This document shows, piece by piece, positions 21,919 through 34,578 of a stretch of 64,000 bases of DNA; positions within the stretch are counted from its first letter, which is position 1, and every line of letters begins with the position of its first letter. Origin of the DNA: Lepidodermella squamata (lineage: Eukaryota > Gastrotricha); contig JBLDXI010000017.1 of assembly GCA_047495785.1 (NCBI GenBank), positions 2,604,001 through 2,668,000 of the forward strand. Direction: 5' to 3'. Position numbers and translations under genes: made by a program. The notes under the pieces were generated by a model. That model saw nothing but the letters and a program-made list of their open reading frames with translations, was not told where the DNA came from and made no database searches.

Positions 21919-22793
21919 ATGGGTAATGCTGTAAAAAAGCACGTGGAGATGGCTGGTAAAACCGGGACTTGTACCCTGGTTAATATGGATCTATCGAAGG
22001 TGAAAACCCATTACTTATCCTAGAAAATATCCTATTTACGTTTTGCATCGCAGATCCCACCAGAGATTTTGACTGGTCTCCAAAAGTTGCGGAGCCTGGA
22101 CGTGTCCACGAATAAAATAGCAAAGTTGCCAGACGAAATCGTTACTTTGGTGAACTTGAGAATAGTTAACATAAGTCACAACCGACTAAGTGAGATTCAC
22201 GCGCTTTATGTATCCGCTGTTAAAATTGTTTTCTTTTCAGCGGATCTCCCAGCTGATTTTGGCAAATTAACGAAGCTGGAGAATTTAAACCTGAATGATA
22301 ACCACATTTCTCAATTGCCGTCTACGTTCATTCAGCTGACGGCGTTGCGAATTCTGGACCTCTCTCACAATAATTTTGCCGCATTTCCTGTTGAAGTCTG
22401 CATTCTACCGAAGCTGGACGCCTTATCTCTTGCTTTCAATTTCATTCAAGTCATTCCTGATGGAGTCAGACAATTGCAGGCCGTGGAGCTTGATCTAAAT
22501 AACAATCGAGTAATAATTCATTTAAATTACGTGCTTCGATTTAACTTGAACCTTTTTCACAGCTTGATAGTCTTTCGGAGGCCATTATCGAATGTCCTAG
22601 ATTGAAGGTGCTGAGGGTGGCTAACAATGTTCTGGAATTGCAAGCTTTCACCCCGACGATCATGCGTACTTCGAAAATCAGTACGTTGGCCGTCGATGGA
22701 AATCGTTTCAATGAGAAGCAATTCGAAAAGCACCCTGGTTATGAAGAGTATCTCGATCGTTATACGAAAACAAAAATCAAGCAAGAACATTGA
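21919..22793 (+). CDS. LRRC57: Leucine-rich repeat protein LRRC57-like
   Basis: Four exons (21919-21999, 22054-22189, 22241-22509, 22563-22793), all in phase, giving about 238 residues. It begins MGNAVKKHVEMAGKTG, with Gly2 suited to N-myristoylation, as in LRRC57. Seven to eight leucine-rich repeats follow (LRSLDVSTNKIAKLP, LENLNLNDNHISQLP, LRILDLSHNNFAAFP), and the C-terminal cap with VDGNRF...GYEEYLDRYTKTK matches the family ending. LRRC57 is a membrane-associated protein of unclear role. The mRNA start is preceded by a GGATTATTTAG acceptor about 22 bp upstream. It is the third gene of a tight run. Confidence 0.87.
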
Positions 22794-23474
22794 GCTGGCC
22801 TTGTTTTTGTTTATAGTCTTCAGAATGCTTTTTCTATCGTTTGTTCCTGTGCTTTTTGAGAAATGTTCCATGCGTAATGCGCGAATCATCTGGTGTTAAT
22901 TTAATAAATATTCGAGACGGTGTTCGAATGTCTGGCATTTGATAGCAATACAGAAAGCAATATTGACATGGACTCGCGATTCGGAAAGCAGTAATTGGAC
23001 ATTGTTTGTTCACTTTCGTCGCTGATTCATCGCAATAAGGGTGTCTGACGATAAATAGTGTTACTTTCTGTGTTTTGAATGTCAAAAAGCTGTAATAGCG
23101 ACTACGCATTGCGGTGTGAGTGACAAATCACTACATAGTAGATAACTCGAGACGTAATAGTGCTCTTGGTCGTGTACTTGGGGTTTGTCTTATGACTAGG
23201 CGCAAAGGGCGCGGTAGCTATGCTTTTTAGTTGAACAAACAGCCACGCGCAGGTAAAAACACGGAACTAACCTACGACGGAATAAAAAAATATACTGCAC
23301 CCTTATACGGTAAATACGTCCGCCAACGACATAGATACACACTCGGCATCCCCTTCGAGCTTTTTTTCCCATTCTTACCACGTTTTGCTATTAGGCCAAA
23401 CGCGTCAGAGCTGCTATTGTAAAATGTTTTCATAATATTATTTGTATCGCAGGGCTTTGTTTCGGCAGTTTGAC
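22794..23474. other. Intergenic spacer
   Basis: 680 bp between LRRC57 and the protease. An AATAAA site lies near 22902, just after the LRRC57 stop. The remainder shows no gene or clear repeat; it should include the protease promoter. Confidence 0.5.
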
Positions 23475-25081
23475 ATGTTACTTCTGGAAATGTCGCCTGT
23501 CAAATGGACTATTTTTGTATTAATCCTATCCGTGGCATTTTGCCAACTGACCTCCGGCGCGAGAACCATCAATACTACCAATAACACTAACAGAAATCGA
23601 AAGAATGCCACCCGACCTGCGACAGCAAGTAGCTTAAGGGGCCAGCAGCAGCAGCAGCAGCAGCAGCAACAGCAACAGCAGCAGAGAGGTCCACTACAAC
23701 GTATGGCCACGGTCCCTGTGAGGCAGTCGGATAGCGAAGCTATGCGTAACTACAACGATAATTTTGTGTATAAACCCAGCCAGCAGTGGAAGCCGATGGG
23801 ATCTTTTGATGCTGCCAGCATTCCACCATGGCTAATGGACATGCTGAACAGTTTGCTGGGTGGCAACAACGCCAACAGCAACAGCAATCCAAGCAACACC
23901 AACCTGATGCAATCCACTCCTATGCCAGCTACCACAACAACAGTTTCGACGTCCAAGTTGCCTCCCGCTGTTCCAATTTTGACGCAATCGACGTCAATGA
24001 GAACGGCGCTGCCTTTACCGACAACTACAAGCTTCAATCCGCTTTCATCCATTTGTGGAACGAATAAATTTTCAACAAACACTCGAAGTGCTGCTTACAT
24101 CCCGAACCCGAATTTGAAGATTGTAGGAGGTAATTTTGAAAATGAGCTGAAAATAGGTTGGAAATATTATTATCCGGGCTTGAATAGGCACCGATTCCGA
24201 GGTCAACGAGGTTCCATGGCAAGTTCGCATCATGGCGTCAACATCTCGTGGCACGGCTTTGTGCGGAGGAACTCTCCTCAACAATATCGCTGTTTTGACG
24301 GCTGCTCATTGCGTGATGGATAGGTTTGTTGCATTGAAACACTCGTGAATGAAAAATAACAGAAATCTAAAACTATTATATTCAATCAGGTCCGCTACAA
24401 TCAGGGTGTTTTTAGGAGATTTTTCGATTGCAGCCCCAGACTCTGGCGAAGTTCAAGTGGCTGTAAGCAAAGTCATAGTCCACCCAAGTTACTCCACGAC
24501 ACTAAACAATTACGATTTCGCGATAATTCTATTAGCAAGTAATAGAAGCTTTTCCCACTGATTGCGCCAAAAATACATTATTTTTCGCTGTTTCAGGAGA
24601 AGTGAAATTTACCGACGCAATTAGGCCTGCTTGTCTGCCTAAAACCGATGACAACGATTTCAGTGGTACTACCAGCGTAATTACTGGCTGGGGAAGGTTG
24701 GAGGAAAGTAATTCGCGTCTACCAGATACTCTTCAGAAGGCGCCTACTCGCATTACCTCACAGTCGTATTGCAAGCAGATTTATAACCGAGGAAAAATTC
24801 AAATTTTCCCTCAGATGATTTGCGCGAACGCACCGGGAGGTAAGCAATCTCACCTTTGAAAATCTGAAAAGATCATCAAATTAATTTAATATTTAGTTGA
24901 CACTTGTCAAGGCGATTCTGGCGGTCCTCTGACAACGCTCGTAAATGGGCGCTTCACTGTGATTGGTGTAACGTCGTTTGGAATTGGTTGCGGGCAGTCT
25001 TTTCCCGGCGTCTACTCCCGTGTTAGTTCAGTTCTGCCTTGGATTCAAGCAAATGCTGGTAATTACGGCTCTCCACCTTGA
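23475..25081 (+). CDS. Secreted trypsin-like serine protease (S1) with long poly-Gln/Ser-Thr-rich N-terminus
   Basis: Exons: 23475-24129, 24188-24323, 24390-24538, 24597-24839, 24897-25081. A signal peptide follows the second Met ([18 protein letters not shown]). Residues about 35-200 are low complexity with a run of about 15 Gln from a CAG/CAA repeat (23643-23685) and Thr/Pro/Asn stretches. The cleavage site KIVGG is split by an intron, then [12 protein letters not shown]. The triad is complete: His in LTAAHC, Asp in NNYDFAIIL, Ser in GDSGGP. An Asp six residues before the Ser (VDTCQGDS) predicts trypsin-like Arg/Lys specificity. Trp215 is replaced by Phe (TSFG). Loop [17 protein letters not shown] and final [13 protein letters not shown] are normal. 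It is made as a zymogen; no clip domain is visible. Confidence 0.9.
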
Positions 25082-25997
25082 ATATTGTTTTAGAATTTAG
25101 CATAGGACCGTTTATACATATTTTGTTGTAAACACTTCATGTTTTTAATTGCATAAAAATTTGCAATGTGATTTTCGAGCATTGTTCCCCAACTCTCGTA
25201 GCGTATGCTCTATTTGCGGTCCGGTTTTCCGTGTTGAATCTCGGCTATCTACGTGTGAAGTAGAACAAAAAAATAGTCTCGTGTTGCATAAGCACCGTAA
25301 ATATTTAATAAAAGTGAAAGATTGAGGAATTATCGTTCACAAGTGCGTAAAATGCGTAGAATGAAGTCTTCATAGTGCGATAATATGCGGTTGAGAGAGC
25401 GCTCGGCATGAGCCGATTCGATGATTGATGAGTGCATCCTCGCCTGCATACAGTCAAATTATATGCGGAAGTATTGAATACCTATCATCAGTCCAGTCTA
25501 AATATGATATCGCAATAAATTCCCCAGCCAAGCCAGTGGTTGTAAACGGCGCACAGCGAATGATTTCATCTACGTGGAGCCAGCAGTGCAATCATCATTG
25601 CCAGCCCTCCGTAGGCGCACTGCTCTCTCTCTTGGCACAAGTTTCATACGAGCATGTTACATTGAAATATTATGATAAAAAATCGCGCGAATAAAACGAT
25701 AATACGATAATCACTACGAACTTGCGGTATGATTATTCAAATAATGTTAGAGCGATTTATTCGGTTAAGCGTTTCACCATTTGTTTTTCCTGTATCGCAT
25801 ATTTGGATTATGGTTTTTTTTGTGTAGAAGTATCCACAATATTCTAGATGCGCGGAGATTCTGCCGATATCCGCAGGTGTGAAGGCACAATCTGTTGAGC
25901 ATTTCATTTTAACAGTCGCTTCTGTTCTTCACCCTTAGAATACTGTAATCACCTTATATACTAAAAATGCCCTTAAATTTAGATTAATTTATTAGCA
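25082..25997. other. Intergenic spacer
   Basis: About 915 bp of AT-rich sequence between the protease and the Stum-like gene. No convincing coding exon, RNA or repeat is visible. Confidence 0.5.
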
Positions 25998-27059
25998 ATG
26001 ATGGCAGGTGCTGCAGCCTGTGCTGCTGGGTCAGCATATCGGAAACGAAGTTCGCTCGCGTTTATTTTCATGCATTCCCAAGGTAGTCCTAGCGATCGCC
26101 AATCATCAAAAATACACCAAGCATCCCAGAAACCGATACCCGGAGCTTACCATGCTCACAGCACTACTGGTAAAAAACGGAAAATCGATCCACAATTGGC
26201 TAAGGACCAGCTACCCCGATTCTACAACCCTGCAGATCCGCCGAAAATCTCAGTTCCAGTAGACACCGATGATGAAACTTCGGCCGTTTATGCCAGCAAT
26301 CTTGACCGGCAACACAACAGGCTTAGTTTCCAAGCTTCTAATTCATCAGTCAACGACAATCCTCGCCCGCCCCTGATGGTGGTTGTTGATAACGCTGTGG
26401 TATCAACTTCGGATCAATCTTATAGCGACAGCTACTATCCACCGGATCCTTCAGTAGCAGCTACAACATCGAAAAACCAACAAAATAAAAGAGGGCAAGC
26501 GGTTCGTGGGCGCAGATTGAGACGATCATCGAGTTGGAAGCAGCCTGGGCCTTTAACAAGAGCCATTCCATACATATCAAAAACGGAGCTAGCCTATTTA
26601 TGCTGCTTCATAAATGTTGTTCTCCCAGGATTTGGTAAGATATAAAGCTACGAGGGACATCCATATACTATTTTGTCGTTTATAGGAACCTTACTGGCTG
26701 CAATCATTGGTGGAGTGCGGCCATCCTTGGCAAAATCAGAATTTTCTCCTAAAAATACTTTTCTATGGAACCTTCTGGCAGCTGGTCTCCAATTACTTTT
26801 TGCGCCTGTTTTGTTTGGGTGGATTTATGGCATTCTATGGGGAATGGAGGCAATCGAACGCTCACGATTACTAGCCATCGCAAGATTAGCTGAGAAAAGA
26901 CAGAATATCGCAGATAACTCAGAAAATCGAAGGCTTGAAGATAACGTTCGGTTTTCGACGAAGCCCTTGGTCAGCAATAATCAGCCTGAAGATGATATTC
27001 ATATCAACCTTAAAAATGATCAGCCTGAGAATGTTCGTATCGGTCAGGATTGCAATTAG
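25998..27059 (+). CDS. Stum/SPEC3-family membrane protein
   Basis: Two exons, 25998-26634 and 26686-27059, give about 336 residues. Residues 1-190 are polar and Ser/Pro/Gln-rich with no recognised domain. The conserved family region follows: AIPYISKTELAYLCCFINVVLPGFGTLLAA (first membrane segment with the Pro-Gly-hydrophobic-Gly turn) and then FLWNLLAAGLQLLFAPVLFGWIYGILWGMEAIE (second segment ending in WGM). Drosophila Stum is needed for mechanical transduction in proprioceptive neurons, and sea urchin SPEC3 is the founding name. A neuronal role here is inferred. The cytosolic tail is charged. The intron splits the conserved GFG, a position worth comparing between species. Confidence 0.85.
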
Positions 27060-28239
27060 AAGAAGACTTCATTTGTGCATGAAACGCATAACAGCCAGCG
27101 TTTCGTATGTTAACTTTATGTTGAGGAATGATTCTATATGAATCTTATCGCGAGACGACATATTGATCAAAGCTGGTATCATGAATTCTGAAAGATGCAA
27201 TCAAGTAAATACACTTCACATCCATGCAATTCGTGACTTAATTTTAAACTTTTGCCTGCTAATCAAGTGGCATTTCAGGCCCTCGTTTTGATAGTAAAGC
27301 CATCTATTATATATTATAATTTCTGTGTTGGTGTTGTTGTGCCAGACAAGAAAGAGTACAAGGTTAACATCAAAAGATAGGTACCGTATCGCTTCATCAT
27401 CCTCAAATTAATACCGAAAATCTCGTGAAAGCTTTTTCCATCAAGTTTCAAGAGACCGGATATACTGCTGGCGGCATCGAATAGCCTCATCGGAACAGTC
27501 ATTTTCAACCTAAATGGTAGCTGTTAGTACAATTTTCCGCCATAATTGATAAATGATATAGCTGGCGTGTAACGACTCGGCCATTTTTTTAATCTACATA
27601 ATCTAATGATTTATGCATCCTTACTCCTATAGAGGCGCTGTCCCGTTGCAAGATTTTGCAAGGACACGGCGAATTAATAATCGGGCGTTTGTTATAAGAA
27701 AAGGCCGGCTGCAATACCGAAATATTATCGTTGCCCGCGATTCTGGCGTCTTTTTGGTCAAATAAACCATGGCAGCTCCATGACATTTTTGCATATTCTT
27801 GAAGGTCAGCATGCAGCTTGTAAACTATGATAAAGTTTACCTCAGAGTCCACCTCAAAAAGTCCTTTCGATTCGATTTGCGGTGGGAATGGGCAGGTGGG
27901 CAGGTCCCCGGACTCCTCCGGGGACTGCTGTTAGTCGGAAGACGAGAGTTTGTCCAGGACGCATGCGGCAGACTTCCGTCGATTTCCTTGTTAATTTCTT
28001 GCAAATCTTTTTAACTTTTTTGAATACTTATTTTAATCAATTTTATTTCTATGAATATTCAAATTTATGCAAATTAGGTCTCGCCTAATTTAGAGGAGAG
28101 ACGTCTTAGTGCTCGTGCTGGGTTTACCCTCATCGACAGATTTTGTGTAGAGTGAGAGGCGGAAACTTCGACGAGAGCAGCATATTGTTACACGGTTGTC
28201 GCGCAGTCCTGTTTGAAAACTAAGGAAGCCTTGCGGAGT
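27060..28239. other. Intergenic spacer
   Basis: AT-rich sequence downstream of the Stum-like gene with a few short open frames and no recognisable product. Confidence 0.45.
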
Positions 28240-28540
28240 GGAGTATTAACTGCGCCACACGAGAATAACTTATTGAGGGAGGGTTCTGTTTCAAAAGGAG
28301 GTAGAACAACAAAGCCGCGTGAGATCTACCCCACTCCGCTCGCCCTGCTCGCTCCGTCTCGCAGTTACAATGTGAGAAGAGAAGCAGCGGAGTATTAACT
28401 GCGCCACTGGCGAGACGGTAGGCTCATAACATCACTCCATCGGTATCAGTGAGCGGTGCATAATCACACTGACAACTGATATGCAAAGAACGGTTGAGAC
28501 AATTTCCGTTTCAAAATGAGCTAGACGAACGAAGCCGCGA
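28240..28540. repeat. Pair of imperfect direct repeats
   Basis: GGAGTATTAACTGCGCCAC occurs at 28240-28258 and again at 28389-28407. A second pair, GTTTCAAAA followed by a GAG-TAGA-AAC-AAGCCGCG pattern, occurs at 28288-28319 and 28508-28539. The two pairs are in the same order, so this is a diverged duplication of about 150-220 bp, likely a repeat family. Confidence 0.55.
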
Positions 28541-28890
28541 CATTGTGGGATGTCTTTCAATGATTTAGTCAGCTGAGTATTTCACTGAAAATCACTGAAG
28601 CCTGCGTCATTGCAGTTAACAAATGAGATTGCATACAGCTAAATTGACTCTGATTGCGCTTCTGATTCACATACGATACTTTTCCAATGCCCCCCTCGCC
28701 TTCAATTCAACATTAGTAGGCACCAGCATACGATGATCAGAGCAGAACGCCGCGTCACTGATGTGTGTTTTATCACTGTAACACTTATTCACACCGTTCG
28801 ATAGTAGTCGATCAAATGTCCTGTGTCGAAGACTTCTGATTTTCACTGATCATCGTTTCATTCGGTCAACTGAGAGTAAATATACTGCTG

Positions 28891-29453
28891 CATTATACTC
28901 CCGTTTTGCAGGTCAAATGTCACACGTGCACACGTGATCAAAACGTGTGATCAAAACACTAAACTTTTAGGTTGTTGCTTGTTGTTAAGTTGGTGGTGGT
29001 TTCGTCATTTCGTCAATTCGTCACTTTGAAAAACTTCCAAAAGGCCGAAAAAACTTAGAAAAAATAAAAAAAATGATATGAGCTGGAGTCGAACTATCAA
29101 CCTCTGGCTTGGAGTGCTAGTGCTGGAACCACTAAGCAAGCAAGTTGTCTTAAAATCGTGTGCATCTATCTTGTTGAAGTATGCTTTAACTGTGGCCTAT
29201 ATCAATTGATTCTAAGACGGGTCCCATGTGTCTCCTGTGTGGTTTAGTGGTTCAAGCTATAGCTCAGGAAACCAGAGGTTGATAGTTCGACTCCAGCTCA
29301 CAACATTTTTTTAATATTTTTTTTTCATAGTGACGAGATGACGAAATGACGAAACTACCACACTAGCAACAACCTAAAAGTTTAGTGTTTTGATCACACG
29401 TTTTGATCACGTGTGCACGTGTGACCTTTGACCTGCAAAACGGGAGTATAATG
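28891..29453. mobile_element. Foldback (palindromic) element with tRNA-like pol III boxes in each arm
   Basis: Left arm from 28891 and right arm ending 29453 are reverse complements: the outer ~100 bp (CATTATACTCCCGTTTTGCA and onward) match almost perfectly and the similarity continues with gaps to the centre near 29172. Each arm carries, reading outward from the centre, an A-box-like TTAGTGGTTC and a B-box-like GTTCGACTCC: right copy at about 29240-29299 (plus), left copy at about 29089-29145 (minus). Acceptor and T stems do not pair well, so these are tRNA-derived, not functional tRNA genes. No coding capacity is seen. Confidence 0.7.
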
Positions 29454-32400
29454 TGTCACACGACGCCTGCAATGCCATTGAAATGTGATTGCAGACTACA
29501 ATTCCCGCTTCTCTTGTGCGTATGATTCGCAGATGGCACACTCTCAACATCCACACTTTTTCTAGGTCAAAAGCACGGTTGCCGTTGTTGAGAACAATGT
29601 TCAACATTGGTTACATTGTTTATTTTTGTTCAACATCCGAACTCCGAACACATGAATCATCTGATTTATAGATAGCTAAAGATTGCTGCTCCTTGAGGAA
29701 TCTCCGGAGTCATTCTAGACTTATTTACAGAATTATGTACTCTTTTCTCAATGATAATCACGCTGTGTTATCTTTGAGTTAAAATTAATAACTGATCAGT
29801 GATCAGTGATCAATGACATGTGAGTTTCGTATCTAATAAAGAGCAAGTAATATCGGAAGAAAGCTTCCCTACGACATAGCTAACCTCTATTCAATACCTT
29901 ATCATCAGTAATAGTTTAGTTTTGTATTCGAAAAACTATTATCAGAAGAACGCTTTTATATGAGAGAGCTAATTCCTCTAAGGGTACGCATTCCGAGATC
30001 TAACCTTTACGCATCTAGAGAGATCAGAAGCATAATGCTGAGAGATGAAGCTACCCTGAGAGGTCTTCGCAAATGGAATAATATTGACATCAGCCATCAG
30101 CCACAATCCAATTAGTTTGTGTTAATTTTATTCCACTTGAATAATCTTGAACTTCTAGATCTTCTCAGAAATTTACCGGGTGAATTCCTTGGAGATTAAT
30201 ATATCGAGCGCAATTGTGCTTCCAATTTGGATTTTGAGTTTGCATATTTTTCGTTAGAAGAGTGATAGAACCGAGAGAAATTCGGAGTTCAGAATCGCCA
30301 ATAAGCCCAGAAGTGTGGATGCTTATCATTCATCATTATCCGCGTTGAACGATCCTTACCTGAGCATTTGAGCTCAACCACAGAAAGGCACCATAAAAAG
30401 CACAGAGAGACATAAGTTTTGTTCTCTATGATCTCAAGTTGCTCGTTTGCTAAATGAGTGTTGGCTTTGACTCACTGGTATAACTTCTTTAAAACGAAGA
30501 ACAAATGCACTCGCTAACTCACAGTTAGAGTTAAAGTTTTGATTCGATTATTACAGATGGCCACTGCGGTTACGTAAATGTCAGCACTCGTGCGAGTTCG
30601 AAGTTATCAATTCAACTCAGCATGACATCAACGTGGTCTGTACCAAAACTAAGATATTTTAGATTGACGGCGCAGATAAATCATACCTCTAGAGACAAAT
30701 TGAGATGCGCAACTAAGCACAATAAAACTGAATGAAGAATTCCGATGAGAGCTTGCAGGAGCTAGTAAAACTGAGTTGTGGGAACAGCTGATCGAACGCG
30801 CCGATACTCGCTGGTGTCATGCAGTGAACACATTGAAAACGCATCGTCACGCTGACTGCATGCTTTGATCGTCTAGCTAGGGCTGGGTGACTTACTCAAT
30901 GCCACGAACATCTGACCGCTGCTCTACTCGAACTCTTGACTCTTTTGAATGGGAGATCTGATATTTCAAGCTGGCCGCTGGCTTTTCTAGCCGCTGGCTC
31001 TTACTAGACCTTTTCTATATAAAACATAAAACTCCTTTTTTCCGCAAGACAACGCAAGACAATGGGACCTGCCCATTACGCCACGCTGCAAGCGCAGCGC
31101 AGCGGCGTAAGAAAATCGTTCGTTGCACGTGCATGAGAATTTCCGCGCTCGATATTAAGCGATTTTGTATTAGATTTGTATTTAAATTTATTTCAAAGCC
31201 TAATTTAGTATCAATTTTAAAATAAAAATTTGTTGATGAATAGTTTTTCACATAAATTTTTGGTTTATCACAATGTGTATGCAAGTGAAATATTTAAATC
31301 TATTTAGACCTCGACATATTTAAAAATTTTATGGCGTTAAAAAATAGTAAAAAAATTAATAATCAAATTTGGAAAAGTATAAATGCCCTTTAAGAGCAAA
31401 AATAATGAGAATAAATTAAAAGAAGTTGTTTTGTTTGAGTTTCTCCACGTGTTTTCATGTTCTTGGCACTCGACGCGTTTTACACAGTAGCGAAGTGCTG
31501 AATGTAGTGCATCTCCCGTTTGGCCTGATTTTCTGGCTTGTTGTTGTCTTTCAGCTTGTTCCTGCAGCTTAACAATAAGCATACGTATTTCAGCTGCTCT
31601 TTGATCATGTTATTATTGCTGCTAATCAGTATAGTGACTTTTGAGTTAACACCTTGAAACTTATGCCATCAGAGTTACTTTGAGATTGGAACTTGGACAT
31701 CATTTTCTTTCATCCAGCTTCTCAACACCGTCCAAGTATAATGCCGTGGTCATTATTTCTTATTTAATTAGCTTTCATTTGCCTGGACGCCGCTCAGCTT
31801 TAAGCTTTAGCTTAAATCCTGTAACACAGTGAATTTTGATCTTTGAGCCATGTTTTTGATTATCTTAATTGACTCGTCATGCAGCTGTTTCATGTGTTAA
31901 GCTTTGTTAGTGCTAGATTAAAGTGGTTGTTATTCTTCGATGCCTTCAGTTCGTCATTTCATTTGACTCAATTCATCATTATGGCCAATTTCTAGCCCAT
32001 AAATTGATCACCAGAACATCTATGATAATTTCCTGGGCGTCTTTGGGATCTTTTTGTAAATCTTCTTGGATCTTCTTGTCGAACATTGGAGTGAATCTTA
32101 TCAGCTAAACATGGAATGCTTGTAGTTTTCTAACTGCTAGTAACAGGATACTGATGTGATGGAACTTTGAAGATTGACTTAATTTGGAAGATTTTTCATG
32201 CTTGATTTTGACAATGACTCTTCTTAAGTTAGTCAAGAAAGTCAGTTACTTGATTGCTTGCAGTCACCGACTTTCATTATTTATTCACTTAGATCCGCAG
32301 GCTTTCATGTTTCGCTAATCAAGATTGAATTTGGATTTCTCGTTACATTTCCGTTGTCAAGTTTCACTTCAAATCTTTGATTTAAGTGTTGATCGATAGT

Positions 32401-34578
32401 CTCTCAGTTATTGACGATTGACGATCTACACGAGTTACGTCAACATATGATTTATTGATTATTGTATCAGTAATGATGTTTTGGGCCTAGTCTGTGAAGT
32501 CTGCTGGTATAAATTTGCACTGTAACTGCTCAGGATCATGTCTCGGATGAGCTCTGAGCTTTGCTTAGCTCGTCTCTTAGCTTAGCTTTGCTTAGCCACC
32601 TATGTTTCAATTCTTCTAACAAAAAGTCTTATCACTTATCTCTTATCACTGCTCATAATGGTATCCTCTTGAATTACATAGAATTGTTTGATTTAAGATG
32701 CCGAAAATCAGCGGCCTTCGACGAAGCTATTTCGATTTTCTCAATCAAGTCCTTTAACCGGTCATCTCGGCTGACGAGTCGCGCTATCAATGGCCAACAA
32801 CTGCCGCTTCAGCATGCTTGCATTATCTAATCTCTTAAGCGGTAATTCTACATTCAATGCTGACGAAAATCATCGAGCTTCTAACTTCCTCAATTTCGCT
32901 CAAAATGGTATTCTGCGGCCGGTCTTCATCTAAAGCGTCAGTCCTGGAGTATTACTGGGTCGCTCTTGAACGAACTTGCATGCAAATTCGTGGCTGTGGC
33001 TTCGATTACGTGCAAATTAAGCCCATTTTTTCGAGCAGTTACGAACGAATGGCTCCTGATTGATCGATAATTATCAATGACGTTTAACGGAATACTTATC
33101 TGCTTGCCTGCAATTGGATTCTTTTCAAGATTGACACTAATATTATGAACTGTATCATGAAAATCTATGGTCTATTGGATTGTTAATTCAATTTTGTAAT
33201 GATTAATATCATTTGTGAATGCCTGTTTTGAATGACAGAAAATTGATGTTCTAAAGAGTTTCTGAATAAAATATTGGGTGTATAACATTCTCGTCTTGAT
33301 TTACCGGTGAATATCATTGATTCCAGTAATTTGCAGCAGCAGAAGAATTGATAAGATAAAAAGTTGGAGAGCAGCCTAGACCTAGATCGCCCACCAGACC
33401 CCGGAAAATCCTAAAAATGTGGTTACCGCGCTCACTGCAAGCAAGCTAGGCAACACTAACTAGCCAATTTTAACACAAGATTGCGTGGCATGACTTGCTG
33501 AATGCGCCAGGAATCAATTGCAGACCTTGCAAGAGTGCTAGAACTCTCAGAAATGAAACAGGCGGGGCGTGACTGTTTATCGAAAAAGCCCAAAAAAACC
33601 ACTAAAACGACGCTAAAACCTCGCAACCATTATAGCAACAGGCTAAATTCGCATGCAGCAAATTTATCGCTGCAAAACAATTTAAATATTTTACAATAAT
33701 GTATTTTCAGTTTTAATTTTATTTTTGGTGTATGTTTATGCCGGGGCAAAAATATCCTTGAACAGGGCCTAATGCCGCCGTTACGTCGAATTTTTAGTTT
33801 CGCCGCTCACATATTGATTTTGATTTGGATGGATTTTTTGTGGCAATGAAGTCGCCAGAATGGGCTGGATGCCGAGTTTTGAGTTGAAAGGTAGTTAACT
33901 GTTAACTGCAGACCGCCTGAAAGCGCGAATCGAAAGCGAATGATGCATAGATAAACACATATATGCAGTTTTGCGAGGAACCCTTCGTGCGCTAACTGAC
34001 TTTATTTCAAAAACCTTCATCATGAGTCTATCATGAAACCCTGAACTGGGTGCAAAGTCGAAGTATTAGTCGGAGGACTGGCGACTGAACTAATATGAGC
34101 GACGAGCGACTAAACTCTCATAAACCCAGCCAGATAGAACATTAGCGCAACTTTTCGGCCGCATTTGACGGAAATTTTACGTAATGTAGATTGTGAACCA
34201 TGATCCCGGATCCCGGCTTACTGAATCGCAATACTTACTCAGTCATAAGCAAAATATGGCAGTACGCAGTACTGAGTAGTGAGTATTGTTTGCGCATGCA
34301 AGCTAGCGGTTATTATCGATTACCGCATTTCTTCCATCCGCCTCGAAGCCCTTTAAATGCTGCATGTTGATAACTGTTTGAAATTACCTGAATTTAAATG
34401 CATATTTATACATGCACGTTTCGCAGTTGCTACAGTATATTCATATTGTGCAGCTGCCTGCCGATCCTTTATGAAGGAAGCGTCTTTGTGTTGTACTGTT
34501 GCTCACCTTAATATGCAATCGCTTGTTATAAGTCCTAATTGATTTTTCTTTTCAATTAGGTTTCAATTGATCGATATT
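29454..34578. other. Gene-poor AT-rich region
   Basis: About 5.1 kb between the foldback element and RSU1. I see no exon set that splices together. There are short low-complexity tracts (a TGATCAG repeat near 29790, a CTTAGCTTAGC tract near 32570, an AGTACGCAGTACTGAGTAGTG tract near 34260) and a small GC-rich hairpin near 31080-31110. It may hold regulatory DNA for RSU1 or decayed repeats. Confidence 0.45.

Noticed and set aside
29089-29299. Possible tRNA genes in both arms of the foldback element
   Set aside because: A and B boxes are present, but the acceptor and T stems do not pair, so these are tRNA-derived repeats and not functional tRNA genes.
31337-31582. Minus-strand frame with KLQEQAERQQQARKSG, looking like coiled coil
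   Set aside because: Upstream frame has stops in a row near 31620 and I could not find matching exons or a clean acceptor; likely chance or a decayed fragment.
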